From assembly GCA_054601695.1 (NCBI GenBank), contig BAAHQB010000008.1:62001-126000 (forward strand): a stretch of 64,000 bases of DNA, written 5' to 3'. Under the pieces are notes generated by a model. The model did no database searches. It was not told the DNA's origin and saw only the letters and a program-made list of their open reading frames with translations. This DNA is from Amorphochlora amoebiformis. Its lineage: Eukaryota; Cercozoa; Chlorarachniophyceae. The position numbers and the translations under genes are program-made. Below are positions 1-62,369 of the stretch, piece after piece (positions within the stretch are counted from its first letter, which is position 1; each line of letters begins with the position of its first letter).

Positions 1-144
1 TACACATATGCATGCGCACATACACGTAGACATTTACGTAGAGAGAGATACATACATACATTCAAACCAAACCACAAACAGACACCCCGCATGACTCTAC
101 GTATAATATTACACTTAAATTTTTTACGTACATACACACACACA

Positions 145-204
<60 letters not shown>

Positions 205-215
205 ACATATCTGTT

Positions 216-255
<40 letters not shown>

Positions 256-292
256 TACACATATATATGTATTTATATATATGTATATATAG

Positions 293-332
<40 letters not shown>

Positions 333-347
333 TATATATATATAATA

Positions 348-392
<45 letters not shown>

Positions 393-480
393 ATACACAT
401 ATATATTATATACACATTTATGTAAGTAAGTATGCATGTATAAACATATTGACATACGTACTTAGTATATGTACTTTTAG
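1..480. repeat. TA-rich microsatellite spacer or intron
   Basis: Long (TA)n runs with short CA/TG interruptions fill this stretch. It ends in an acceptor (cttttag at 474-480) that opens the first visible glutaredoxin exon, so it is most likely an intron of that gene. I see no coding exon in it. The N-terminal, possibly organelle-targeting, exon of the glutaredoxin probably lies upstream of the window. Confidence 0.7.
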
Positions 481-1648
<1,168 letters not shown>

Positions 1649-2587
1649 CTTTAGGGTGAAATAATTAGGATACTCAGGCTAAACGTGCACCACTGCAGCT
1701 GTGACATAGAATTGTACCTATGCTATAGGCTGGACATAGCATGATTATCTAATGCGTGTCATATATATCATCTCGCATCATCTCGTTGGATACATTCTAT
1801 AGTATGAATGTTTCGAAGTTTAGGGAGTGGTGAAAGCCAGACAATCTTTATCACAGTTTGCTAGGTTTGCATGAAAATGGTGTGTTCAGTGGAGGACGAG
1901 TATATATATCGCGGACTAAGACATGCTGAATAATAAGATCCTATAGGATCTTATTATTCAGCATGTCTTAGTCCGAGGACAGGATGAGATTATTCAGCAT
2001 GTCTTAGTCCTAGGACCATTGACTCCTCTGGGGCTACAGGGATAACCTAGATAACAGCAGTAAGGGTCGGTACAAGTCTAGCAAGTCGGATGATCTTAAA
2101 TTTGTAACAGCTACTGTATATATATAAAATACATATATACACATCTAGATTATATATATATATATATATATATCCAGATATAATTAGTATCCATTAGTAT
2201 ATCGATATACTGTAGAAAAATGACTGTTAATAATCATGCAATTGCAATTAAGTATTCATGATCATGAGTGGTTGTACTATCTAGCTATATCTAGTATATA
2301 TCCAGATATTATCAGTATTCATTAGTATATGGATATACTGTAGAGTATATGACTAGTATAAGTATTCAGTACTACTAGTAAACTTCAAAGCAAAATATCA
2401 CATCCGCGGCCAGCCCGATGATGCGGCATCTGGGCAAGTATCACGACGACGACACCGGTCAGTATGATGAACAGATGTTATTGACTGCCTGGACTAGCTA
2501 GATCATCTATCTGCATCCAGATATGCGCAAACTTAGTTTCATATGCATCACTGGAGCGCCGGTACATGTATATATTGACCTTACGCC
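1649..2587. other. Tail-to-tail intergenic spacer
   Basis: No exon is recognisable. The sequence is rich in short self-complementary words (ctag, gatc, catg, ttaa) and differs from the plain TA tracts elsewhere. It holds a 64-base perfect palindrome at 1912-1975, a partial copy of the telomere-associated element at about 1976-2050, and a near-duplicate segment of about 47 bases at 2171-2216 and 2300-2345 (both built around tatccagatat and gatatactgtaga). The same texture recurs in the other two tail-to-tail spacers of the window. Confidence 0.7.
1912..1975. repeat. 64-base perfect palindrome
   Basis: The left arm 1912-1943 (begins cggactaagacatgctgaat) is the exact reverse complement of the right arm 1944-1975, with no spacer. 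The arm is the terminal segment of the element seen at about 40.5, 47.1, 52.3, 54.9 and 55.2 kb. A third, single copy of the same segment follows at about 1986-2025 in the right-arm orientation. The palindrome therefore looks like a head-to-head junction of two element ends. Confidence 0.95.
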
Positions 2588-6426
<3,839 letters not shown>

Positions 6427-6429
6427 CTG

Positions 6430-6443
6430 TGTTAAGTAATATG

Positions 6444-6501
<58 letters not shown>

Positions 6502-6508
6502 ATATGTG

Positions 6509-6590
<82 letters not shown>

Positions 6591-6597
6591 TATATAA

Positions 6598-6658
<61 letters not shown>

Positions 6659-6713
6659 TATGTATGCATGTATGTGTGTATGTAATACGTACATATATAC
6701 AATCAATATACAT

Positions 6714-6790
<77 letters not shown>

Positions 6791-6874
6791 CATATATACA
6801 ATCAATATATATATATATATATATGTATGTATACATATCCATGCATACATAATATATATATATATATATATATC

Positions 6875-6909
<35 letters not shown>

Positions 6910-6954
6910 GAATATATATATATACATATGTATATACAATATATATATAATATA

Positions 6955-7013
<59 letters not shown>

Positions 7014-7040
7014 TGCTTTGTATGTATAAGAATATTCATG
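6430..7040. repeat. TA microsatellite block
   Basis: About 600 bases of nearly uninterrupted (TA)n with small CA/TG runs. No coding exon is visible. It is probably intronic or intergenic on the minus strand. Confidence 0.8.
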
Positions 7041-7044
7041 TAAC

Positions 7045-7240
7045 TTGGACCCTAACCCTAAGCCTAAGTCAAACCCTAAGCCTAAGGCAAAAAGCCTAAA
7101 TCTAACCTTAAGCCTAAGGCAAAGCCTAAGTCTAACCCTAAGCCTAAGAAAAAGCCCAAGTCTAACCCTAAGCTTAAGGCAAGAGCCTAGTTCTAAACCT
7201 AAGCCTAAGCCTTGTTCTAAGGCTAAGGGTATCTCCTTAC

Positions 7241-7260
<20 letters not shown>
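7045..7260. repeat. Degenerate CCTAAG (telomere-like) array
   Basis: Imperfect repeats of cctaag / aaccctaagcctaag, about 10-20 bases per unit, are interspersed with aaag and ctag variants. It resembles a decayed CCCTAA array. It abuts the donor of the minus-strand exon at 7241-7324, so it is intronic if that exon is real. Confidence 0.8.
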
Positions 7261-13148
<5,888 letters not shown>

Positions 13149-13154
13149 CCCTAA

Positions 13155-13450
13155 CCATACAAACAAACAAACAAACAAACAAACAAACAAAACGAACAAA
13201 CAAACAAAGCGAACAAACAAAACGAACAAACACACACCAAGTTAGAGCGTTCTTTGAGGCAATCTTTTCGGCAGGTTTTAAGTTAGGTATAGTCTCTAGT
13301 TGAATCCGAGTTAGGGCTAGGGGTATCGGTAAGTTCGAGAAGTTGCTTTCATGCTCTTTTGGCTTCGGTTGCACCCTCAGGGCTTGCGTTAGATCGTCGG
13401 GTTAGGGTTTAGGTTTAGGTTTAGGGTTTGGTTCGGGTAGCGAACAGTAC
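13155..13450. other. Mixed simple repeats and a possible exon
   Basis: Holds a (caaa)n tract (13157-13235) and a short TTTAGG/TTAGGG array (about 13400-13440). Between them, a minus-strand open stretch (about 13230-13372) has protein-like composition (ALTRIQLETIPNLKPAEKI), but its donor does not fit the phase of the exon at 13148. I leave it as a possible exon. Confidence 0.4.
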
Positions 13451-13511
13451 CGTCTGAGTGCAACATCCAGTAGGTCAACAGCCTCCAAATCTGAATATGT
13501 TGGTATAAATC

Positions 13512-13572
<61 letters not shown>

Positions 13573-13862
13573 ATTATGTGTATTTACATACGTTGTGAAA
13601 AATATACCTCCATGTGTTTAAAGGTCGCTGGTGGAAAGTGTACTGCGAGTCTTAGAAATGTAACACCCCCTGAATATTATGTATACAATACCTTTACATA
13701 TATATAAATATATATATATATATATAGATCCTATATACAATATAGATACAATGAGTTTACTGATATATATCAACTGCGAGAGTTAGAAATACAACACCTC
13801 CTGTACAATATGGATACAATACCTTTACATACATATATATCAATAATTACATATGTATATAA

Positions 13863-13925
<63 letters not shown>

Positions 13926-13935
13926 ATTAATATAT

Positions 13936-13984
<49 letters not shown>

Positions 13985-13990
13985 AAGTAT

Positions 13991-14032
<42 letters not shown>

Positions 14033-14041
14033 GTATATATA

Positions 14042-14087
<46 letters not shown>

Positions 14088-14088
14088 A

Positions 14089-14152
<64 letters not shown>

Positions 14153-14188
14153 TTATGTGTGTGGATACATGTATACATCAAGGTATAC

Positions 14189-14238
<50 letters not shown>

Positions 14239-14248
14239 TGTGTGTGTG

Positions 14249-14312
<64 letters not shown>

Positions 14313-14367
14313 TGTGTATATATATACATATATCTATATGCATATATATATATACATATATTTATAT

Positions 14368-14399
<32 letters not shown>

Positions 14400-14427
14400 G
14401 TTATATAATATAATACAATATAGACAC

Positions 14428-14461
<34 letters not shown>

Positions 14462-14469
14462 GGATGTTT

Positions 14470-14885
14470 GTATGTGCTAGCACAAGTGTGTGGTAGCATA
14501 TGTGTGTGCTAGCATACGCATGTGTTAGTATATACATACGCGCTAGTATACATACGCGCTAGTATATATATGCGCTAGTATATGTGTATGCTAGCATATG
14601 ATGTCAGCATATTTTGTTAGGTTAGCATGCGTGTGATATAGGTTAGCATGCGTGTGATATAGGTTAGCATGCGTGGGTATGGTTAACATGCGCGCGTTAG
14701 GCTACAATAGCATGAGTGTGTATGTGTTAGGGTAGCTTGAATGCGTTAATTTAGCATGCGTGCGTTAGGTTAGCATGCGTATGTAGGTGAGCATGTCGTA
14801 GTTTAGCATGTCGTAGTTTAGCATGCGTGTGTTAAAGTAACATGCGTGTGTAAGGTTAATATGCGTCAGTTCAATACTAGGTTAC
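14470..14885. repeat. Degenerate ~15-25-base minisatellite
   Basis: About 20 diverged units built on (t)tagcatgcgtgtg, with variants of the gctagcat and ttagtatac type. No coding potential was noticed. Confidence 0.85.
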
Positions 14886-15102
14886 CGCATGTAGTTACCA
14901 TATACATACATGTATATTTTATATATATACATATATATATGTATACATACATATATATATATACATATATATATTTATATTTATACATATATATACACAT
15001 ATATATATATATATACATATATATTTATATATATATATATAATGTATGCATATGTATATGTATACAAATATATACAAATATATACACACACACATATTAT
15101 AC

Positions 15103-15139
<37 letters not shown>

Positions 15140-15149
15140 ATGTTCGAGT

Positions 15150-15346
15150 GGACCTGGAGCATGGTTGGTTGCCTGTTGCACACAGAACCCTACGACTGCT
15201 AATAAGCACATCTGTTTCATACATATATTATATATATTATATATTATATATATATATATATACATATGTATATATATATAGTTTCTTGTTGCACACAGAA
15301 CCCTACGACTGCTAATAAGCACCTCTGGTTCATACATATATTATAT

Positions 15347-15393
<47 letters not shown>

Positions 15394-15515
15394 TGTATAT
15401 ATATCTAGTTTCTTGTTGCACACAGAACCCTACGACTGCTAATAAGCAATTCTGTTCCATACAAGAACACATAAAAATATCTTATATATATATATAATAT
15501 ATATAATATTTATAC

Positions 15516-15552
<37 letters not shown>

Positions 15553-15600
15553 TGCCCAGAACCCTACGACTGCTAATAAGCACATCTGTTTCATACAAGA
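15150..15600. repeat. Four copies of a 35-50-base unit separated by TA tracts
   Basis: The core ccctacgactgctaataagc occurs at about 15190, 15301, 15428 and 15561. The first three are preceded by gttgcacacagaa and each is followed by a tctg-ttcatac type tail, with (TA)n between copies. On the minus strand each unit contains an acceptor-like attag. Confidence 0.85.
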
Positions 15601-15654
15601 AAACATATCAAAAATAATATATATATATATGTGTGTGTGTGTGTGTATAATATT

Positions 15655-15709
<55 letters not shown>

Positions 15710-15716
15710 TATATAT

Positions 15717-15762
<46 letters not shown>

Positions 15763-15896
15763 TAATACAAATATATATATATATATAAATATAATATATA
15801 TATATATATATACATACATATATATATATATACATATATAATATGTATATATACATAAATTATATATATATATATATATATAATATGTATACATAA

Positions 15897-15930
<34 letters not shown>

Positions 15931-15969
15931 TAATGAATAAATATACAACAAATGCAATATACGTCTCGA

Positions 15970-16115
15970 TCTAGGGGTTCATTGGGTCTGTTTGGGTTAG
16001 GTTTGGGTAAGGTTTGGGTTGGGTTTGGGTCGGATTTGGGTTGGGTTCGGTTGGATTTTGGTTTGGTCTGGGTTGGATTTGGGTTTGGGTTGGGTTTGGG
16101 TTGTTTTGGGTGATT
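15970..16115. repeat. Degenerate TTTGGG/TTGGGT array
   Basis: G-rich on the plus strand: units of gggtttgggt with frequent substitutions, resembling decayed telomere-type DNA. Possible G-quadruplex-forming sequence. Confidence 0.8.
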
Positions 16116-16248
16116 TTTGTATCAACTTTGGTGTTGCTGGTGTTGGGGTTTGTGTTGGAATTGAAATTAGAATTGGAAATGGGGCGTAAGGGCTGGAGTT
16201 GGTGGTATTGTTAGGCGAGGTGATTTGTGAGTGATTTGTAATAGATAC

Positions 16249-18570
<2,322 letters not shown>

Positions 18571-18796
18571 CGGTTGGTTTGTCACTCTGGGTAGTCACGG
18601 TTTAGCGGAAGGATTTTTTGGAGTTTTCGGTTATCTTATCTCAGATATGATGCATATCTCAAAGGGCACGCGAACACGGGGAATTCGCGAATTTTTATAA
18701 TTATAACTTATCGGCAGTCTCTGTCCAAAGGCCGTCGGAGTCTCACCCCGTGGCTGGATACAAACGTGCCCGTCGCACCGCGTGAATTCGAAAACG
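18571..18796. promoter_or_regulatory. Probable shared promoter between divergent genes
   Basis: A 226-base stretch free of TA repeats lies between the eIF3d ATG (18797, +) and the ATG of the minus-strand exon chain (18570, -). I see no diagnostic core promoter element. The call rests on gene orientation and on the absence of simple repeats. Confidence 0.45.
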
Positions 18797-26432
<7,636 letters not shown>

Positions 26433-27069
26433 GATCTACTCAACTCACCTCACTAGGCTAGGTACACGTGGGCAAAAGCTAAGCTTAATGCACCTATGAG
26501 GAGAGGAGATGCAGTAGGCCTGCTTAAATTTGTGGATTATGATCATGAATACGTCTATCATTCTAAACTTTTACTACTCACGCCATACTCTAGATGTTAT
26601 ACTGCTACTTAAGATCTAGAAGAATTACAAACTTCACTATTAGTACCAGAATAAACAGCTATGTACAATGACAGTATCAAGGAATACACACATAAATCAG
26701 AGGTCGATATGCATATGGTGATGATACATCCAATATTATACGTATATCTAGTACATGATCATGATAATTAATGATTATCTAGATTATAGACAACTTGATG
26801 TATGTATCCTAGTGCATGACTCATGTGCTCTTGGCAAATTGTAGTACATGTAATATATGTATAATATCACATATATATATATATATATGATATAATCTAG
26901 ATAATATATAATATATATTTGTTTACACTTACACCGCCATGAGTCCCAGCATATGTGCATGTACTACATGTGTACATATCTAGATATAAATATATAAATA
27001 CCGGCATACACACACACATACATACGAGTATATATACTATATATATACTATGATAGCATATATACTATG

Positions 27070-27102
<33 letters not shown>

Positions 27103-27239
27103 GATTATGTATATATACATGTATATTTATATATACCTATATATATATATATATATATACATACATATATAACATATATATATTATATATATATATATGT
27201 ATGTATTTCTATATATATTTATTTATATATATGTGCGTG

Positions 27240-27281
<42 letters not shown>

Positions 27282-27313
27282 TATGTATGTATAAATACAT
27301 GTATATATAATAT

Positions 27314-27361
<48 letters not shown>

Positions 27362-27465
27362 ATATACGTGTACATGATGTTATGTATATATATATATACA
27401 TTTGTTATTGTAATATATATACATAAATATATTTATACATCTGTACGTACATATGAATATATAAT

Positions 27466-27505
<40 letters not shown>

Positions 27506-27568
27506 TATATATATATGTGTGTGTATTTATGTATATGTAATAATTATTATGTATAATATATATATGTG

Positions 27569-27616
<48 letters not shown>

Positions 27617-27752
27617 GATATTTTATATCACCTAATTATTTATTCATAGTTATAATGATTTAAAGTTTACATATACATGTATCCACAGACGCAATAGATA
27701 GTATTAGATACATGTATACGTATGTATTTTTTTACGAACATAGTTACCTAGA

Positions 27753-27828
<76 letters not shown>

Positions 27829-27959
27829 CATATATTCATTATATATATGTATATATATATACACATAATATATATATATATATATATATATGTCACAGTT
27901 ATATACGAGTATAAACTAAATAACCGAGGAGTATGATACATACATACATACATATATAT

Positions 27960-28014
<55 letters not shown>

Positions 28015-28074
28015 GACCTCAATCTCGGACACGTCACGCACGCCAACCTGCGCTCCAACCTCAACCATCACATC

Positions 28075-28113
<39 letters not shown>

Positions 28114-28128
28114 AAATATATAAATATG

Positions 28129-28172
<44 letters not shown>

Positions 28173-28291
28173 ATAATACATATGTGAAAAAAAAAAAATA
28201 TACATGTACTCATTGTTGTCATGATACACATATATAATATATACATATATATATATATATACGTATACATATATATACATATACATATATG

Positions 28292-28322
<31 letters not shown>

Positions 28323-28800
28323 TATTAACAATTATGGTTAGTTATCATGACGACTATCTAGATCACTGTCGGGAGTCATGTAAACATCATGCCATACTCA
28401 GACTAGTACTATCATACTTGTGAGCACTATCATACTTGTCAGTACTATGATACTTGTGACTTTCTTCCGCTACTTATTTTTCCACCTAGCTAGCTGTAGA
28501 GTCTAAAGTAGGCCATAATCGAGATATCAGTAAATGGTCTAACGTTGTCAATGTATATGATTATATCTAGGTGAAAATGGTTGTTATTTTCCAGTGACTG
28601 TACTCAGTTCGAGAGATTCTATCGATCAATTATAATTAAATTAATTAATGTTATTCTGAGCTCAGCCTCCGCGAGGCTAACTTCTAGAACTTGCATGTAC
28701 ACATCTCGATCGAGCGTGCAATTATCTACATGGGGTCAATACACTAAATACAACTGCAGTCCGTCTTCCAGACCAGGGTGACTATCAAGACTGAGATAGA
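26433..28800. other. Tail-to-tail intergenic spacer
   Basis: It lies between the eIF3d stop and the Nep1-R1-like stop. No exon is recognised. The ends (26440-27060 and 28320-28700) are not TA repeats but are dense in ctag, gatc, catg and taatta words (e.g. agtacatgatcatgataatt). The middle is (TA)n with small patches. A fragment at 28018-28075 (tcggacacgtcacgcacgcc, ctccaacctcaaccatcacatc) is a degraded copy of part of the eIF3d exon 24862-25050. Confidence 0.7.
28013..28078 (+). pseudogene. Degenerate fragment of an eIF3d exon
   Basis: The sequence acctcaatctcggacacgtc, acgcacgccaacctgcgctc and caacctcaaccatcacatca matches the eIF3d exon at about 24946-25008, which encodes [19 protein letters not shown]. 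It has several substitutions and lacks the surrounding exon. It sits 3 kb downstream of the parent exon, flanked on both sides by (TA)n, so it looks like a duplicated fragment. Confidence 0.85.
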
Positions 28801-29318
28801 CTATCTATCAGCTAAAGCTAACAATCGGGAGCTATCGGGGTCCAGCCTCAGCCGATACGCCCTGAGCCAGTGGTTGCAGTGGTTGACATATATCTCCGGC
28901 CCCAGAAAACACTCTCTACAATCCCCTACCACAATCGAAGCAACCAGCCACAGGGTGCAGCTCGCTGCTATCAACCATACCACTGCATTCAAGACCTGAA
29001 ATTGGACAAATTCAATAGGTAAACAGACCTCGGCAAACGCTTTTGAGTGATGTTCGAAGCGAATAGGTAGTTTCACCCAGTGAATCGTCTCCCAACCCAA
29101 TATGATGGCCGAAATTGCGGCTCCATCAACCGCCAGAACCGCCGCATATATGGCTGAGAACACACAAACAAAAAAAGGGTCCAGAATGATTCAAGGTGCC
29201 TCGCGTCCCAAAATTGGCATGTACCCAAGTATCTCCACCGCGACTTTCTTCGTGCGTGGAGCTGCTCGATCAGGTGCGCCTCGAAGATTTCAAGGTTCTG
29301 CTTGTCATCATCGACCAT
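28801..29318 (-). CDS. Nep1-R1/Spo7-like nuclear envelope phosphatase regulator
   Basis: Two exons, 29318-29225 (ATG, MVDDDKQNLEIFEAHLIEQL) and 29153-28801 (stop TAG), are joined by a 71-base GT-AG intron; phase 1/2 fits. Predicted 148 residues. The layout matches the TMEM188/CNEP1R1/Spo7 family: an N-terminal amphipathic FE..L.E.L segment followed by SRWRYL, two membrane helices (IYAAVLAVDGAAISAIIL and LNAVVWLIAASCTLWLVAS), then a C-terminal domain with CRECFLG, a WLRAYRLRLD segment and a SRLLAL end. Family knowledge: it binds the Dullard/Nem1 phosphatase at the nuclear envelope and ER and activates lipin. Length fits (human about 125). It is head-to-head with the ankyrin-DCD gene. Assignment is by pattern, not by alignment. 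Confidence 0.72.
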
Positions 29319-29678
29319 CGGAGATCTCCTCGAGATGGTTCAATCTCCATATCCTGGTCAATTAAGTTGAATTAACCCAACGATTCGCCGGGGGTCCCCG
29401 GTGAATAAGGAATACCGGGATTGCTGGTGGCAGCGGCACGTGCTACCAACACATGTCACGCGGAATGTCCCCATCAAATACTGCGTGACATCACACTTAC
29501 AACCCAAATTGAATTTCTCGGCTGTTAGCACTGCGACGATCCATAGGGCAGGAGACGCGAGCTCCTGTCGATACAATTTTGCCGCTGGGTACCCTGACTT
29601 CCGTTCCGGACAGGGCGACCAAGATCCTCAGGGTGATTTGTTCCCTCAAAATCGAAAATTCTTCCCCCTGAATTGTTG
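29319..29678. promoter_or_regulatory. Head-to-head promoter interval
   Basis: 360 bases without TA tracts separate the two start codons (29318 minus, 29679 plus). Base composition is coding-like and open frames exist on both strands (e.g. minus 29520-29700), but none fits a neighbouring gene. I call it a probable bidirectional promoter with 5' leaders. Confidence 0.5.
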
Positions 29679-60034
<30,356 letters not shown>

Positions 60035-60143
60035 AATCTAGCTGAAGCTTCAATGCCAACACGCAGTTAGGGTTCAGCTTATATCTAGATTCATGACATG
60101 GGATCCATTAATTAATTATACAATGGATAATTCGCGGACGTGG

Positions 60144-60226
<83 letters not shown>

Positions 60227-60634
60227 CTATATATATATATATATATATATAAGATCTAGAAGATATATATATATATACAATATTCATATCATCTAGATCA
60301 TGGTATAATTCACACACAACCTTATATATATAACTTGATTATAATTTACTTGTATATGTTACATAATATGTATGTAGATATTCAGTGTAATATAATATAT
60401 ATCGTATATTATATGTCATTATGTATATATATCTAGTATATATATATATATATAAAAATATATATATATATATATTTGTGTAACAGGTTTTACTAGTCTA
60501 TATGTAAAAAGTATATGTATATGTGTACAACTACTAAATACTAGAAACATGTCAAGATATAAAAAATTCTTCAATAATTGCAGCCACAGCTAGCACTAGA
60601 ATATTGTACCAACTAGACTAAAATTCTGGGATAT

Positions 60635-60665
<31 letters not shown>

Positions 60666-60921
60666 ATACTACTAAGTATACGATGTGTATATATATATAT
60701 ATGTATATATATATAGACTAGATAGATACAAGCTAGTCTAGACTAGAGTCACTAGATACATATACACTACTACATCTAAGAGATATGTTATAATATCTAG
60801 AATATATGTATACTGTAACTGGATATATAATATGTATGCTAGCTAGGCTAGTTATGTATCTACATGTAACATAATATATATTTACTATATATATATATAT
60901 ATATATATATCTAGATATCTA

Positions 60922-60978
<57 letters not shown>

Positions 60979-61014
60979 GATATCATAACGTATACCTGGT
61001 ATAATTATAAATTG

Positions 61015-61086
<72 letters not shown>

Positions 61087-61119
61087 TATTATATATATGT
61101 AAATGTATATATGTGTATA

Positions 61120-61154
<35 letters not shown>

Positions 61155-61412
61155 GGTATACATATTTATATATATATATATATATAAATATATAATGAGC
61201 ATGGTGCACGTGAGATCATTCTAGATTGGTTCTTTCTCATGGGCAGTGTCCAAGGCTTAACTTCGCGCTAGGGTGGCGACAAAAATATAAGACTAACCCA
61301 AAAAAAGGAAGGCCCTAATGTCGCAAATCTATCATCAGGAATGCCATACGACGGTAACAATTGAAAGCTTCCAGAAAGCGTGGAAGTATGGTCCACTGCG
61401 CCGTGACAGAAA
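60035..61412. other. Tail-to-tail intergenic spacer
   Basis: Between the ankyrin-DCD stop and the receptor-kinase stop. Outside (TA)n it is made largely of ctag, gatc, agatct and catg words (e.g. tagatacaagctagtctaga). No exon is found. The right end (61200-61412) is ordinary DNA and probably the kinase 3' UTR. Confidence 0.7.
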
Positions 61413-62110
61413 TTATGATATTGCACAGCATACACCCTCGTCTTTATTGCTCTTGGACGCCGGAGGCCGCTCTTGTTCTTTCTTGAAAGCCGCTACCACC
61501 TAATCAATAATGGTAAAAATCAGATGTTCGCACGCGCAATCTGAACATCATTTCGTTACCTCCTCATAGAAGGCCTCCCGGTTTACATACGCAAAATCCT
61601 TGTAATATTTTTGGTCGTCTTCTGCAGTGTACTGGGTTGGGAAGAGGAGGAGTTGTGAGCTTAATTTGAATTGAGAAGTTTTTAAGTTAGTTTGTGGACC
61701 CGAATTTTCTTTAGATCTGCGCTATCGAACTCTCCAACCTCAGCTATCGTGGCAGCATGAACGACATGGTGCTGTAGAATATAGGATAGGTCAGGGTTGG
61801 TGATTCAGGGAGGCAGAGGCCAACCAGGGTAATGTGAAGGGGGTACCTCTGGGACGAAGGGGGGTGGGGTTTGCATCCTGGACATCTCGGGCCAGCTAAT
61901 TGTAGCGAAATACTTATGATGTTTAATGTCCTCGACTGACTTTGCCCTATATAAAGTTATTATTATTATCATTATTACTATTATTATTATTATTATTATA
62001 TATACATATATATATATATATATTTATATATATGTATATGCATGTGTGTATATACCGTATATGTGTCTGAGCGCATATTATTTTTTTACATATGTACATA
62101 AATACATACA

Positions 62111-62147
<37 letters not shown>

Positions 62148-62229
62148 GTAAATATATATATATATATATATATACATATATAGTTATGTATGTATGTGCA
62201 TATATATTTATTCGCAAAGGCCACACACC

Positions 62230-62297
<68 letters not shown>

Positions 62298-62312
62298 GTG
62301 TGTATAATATAT

Positions 62313-62369
<57 letters not shown>

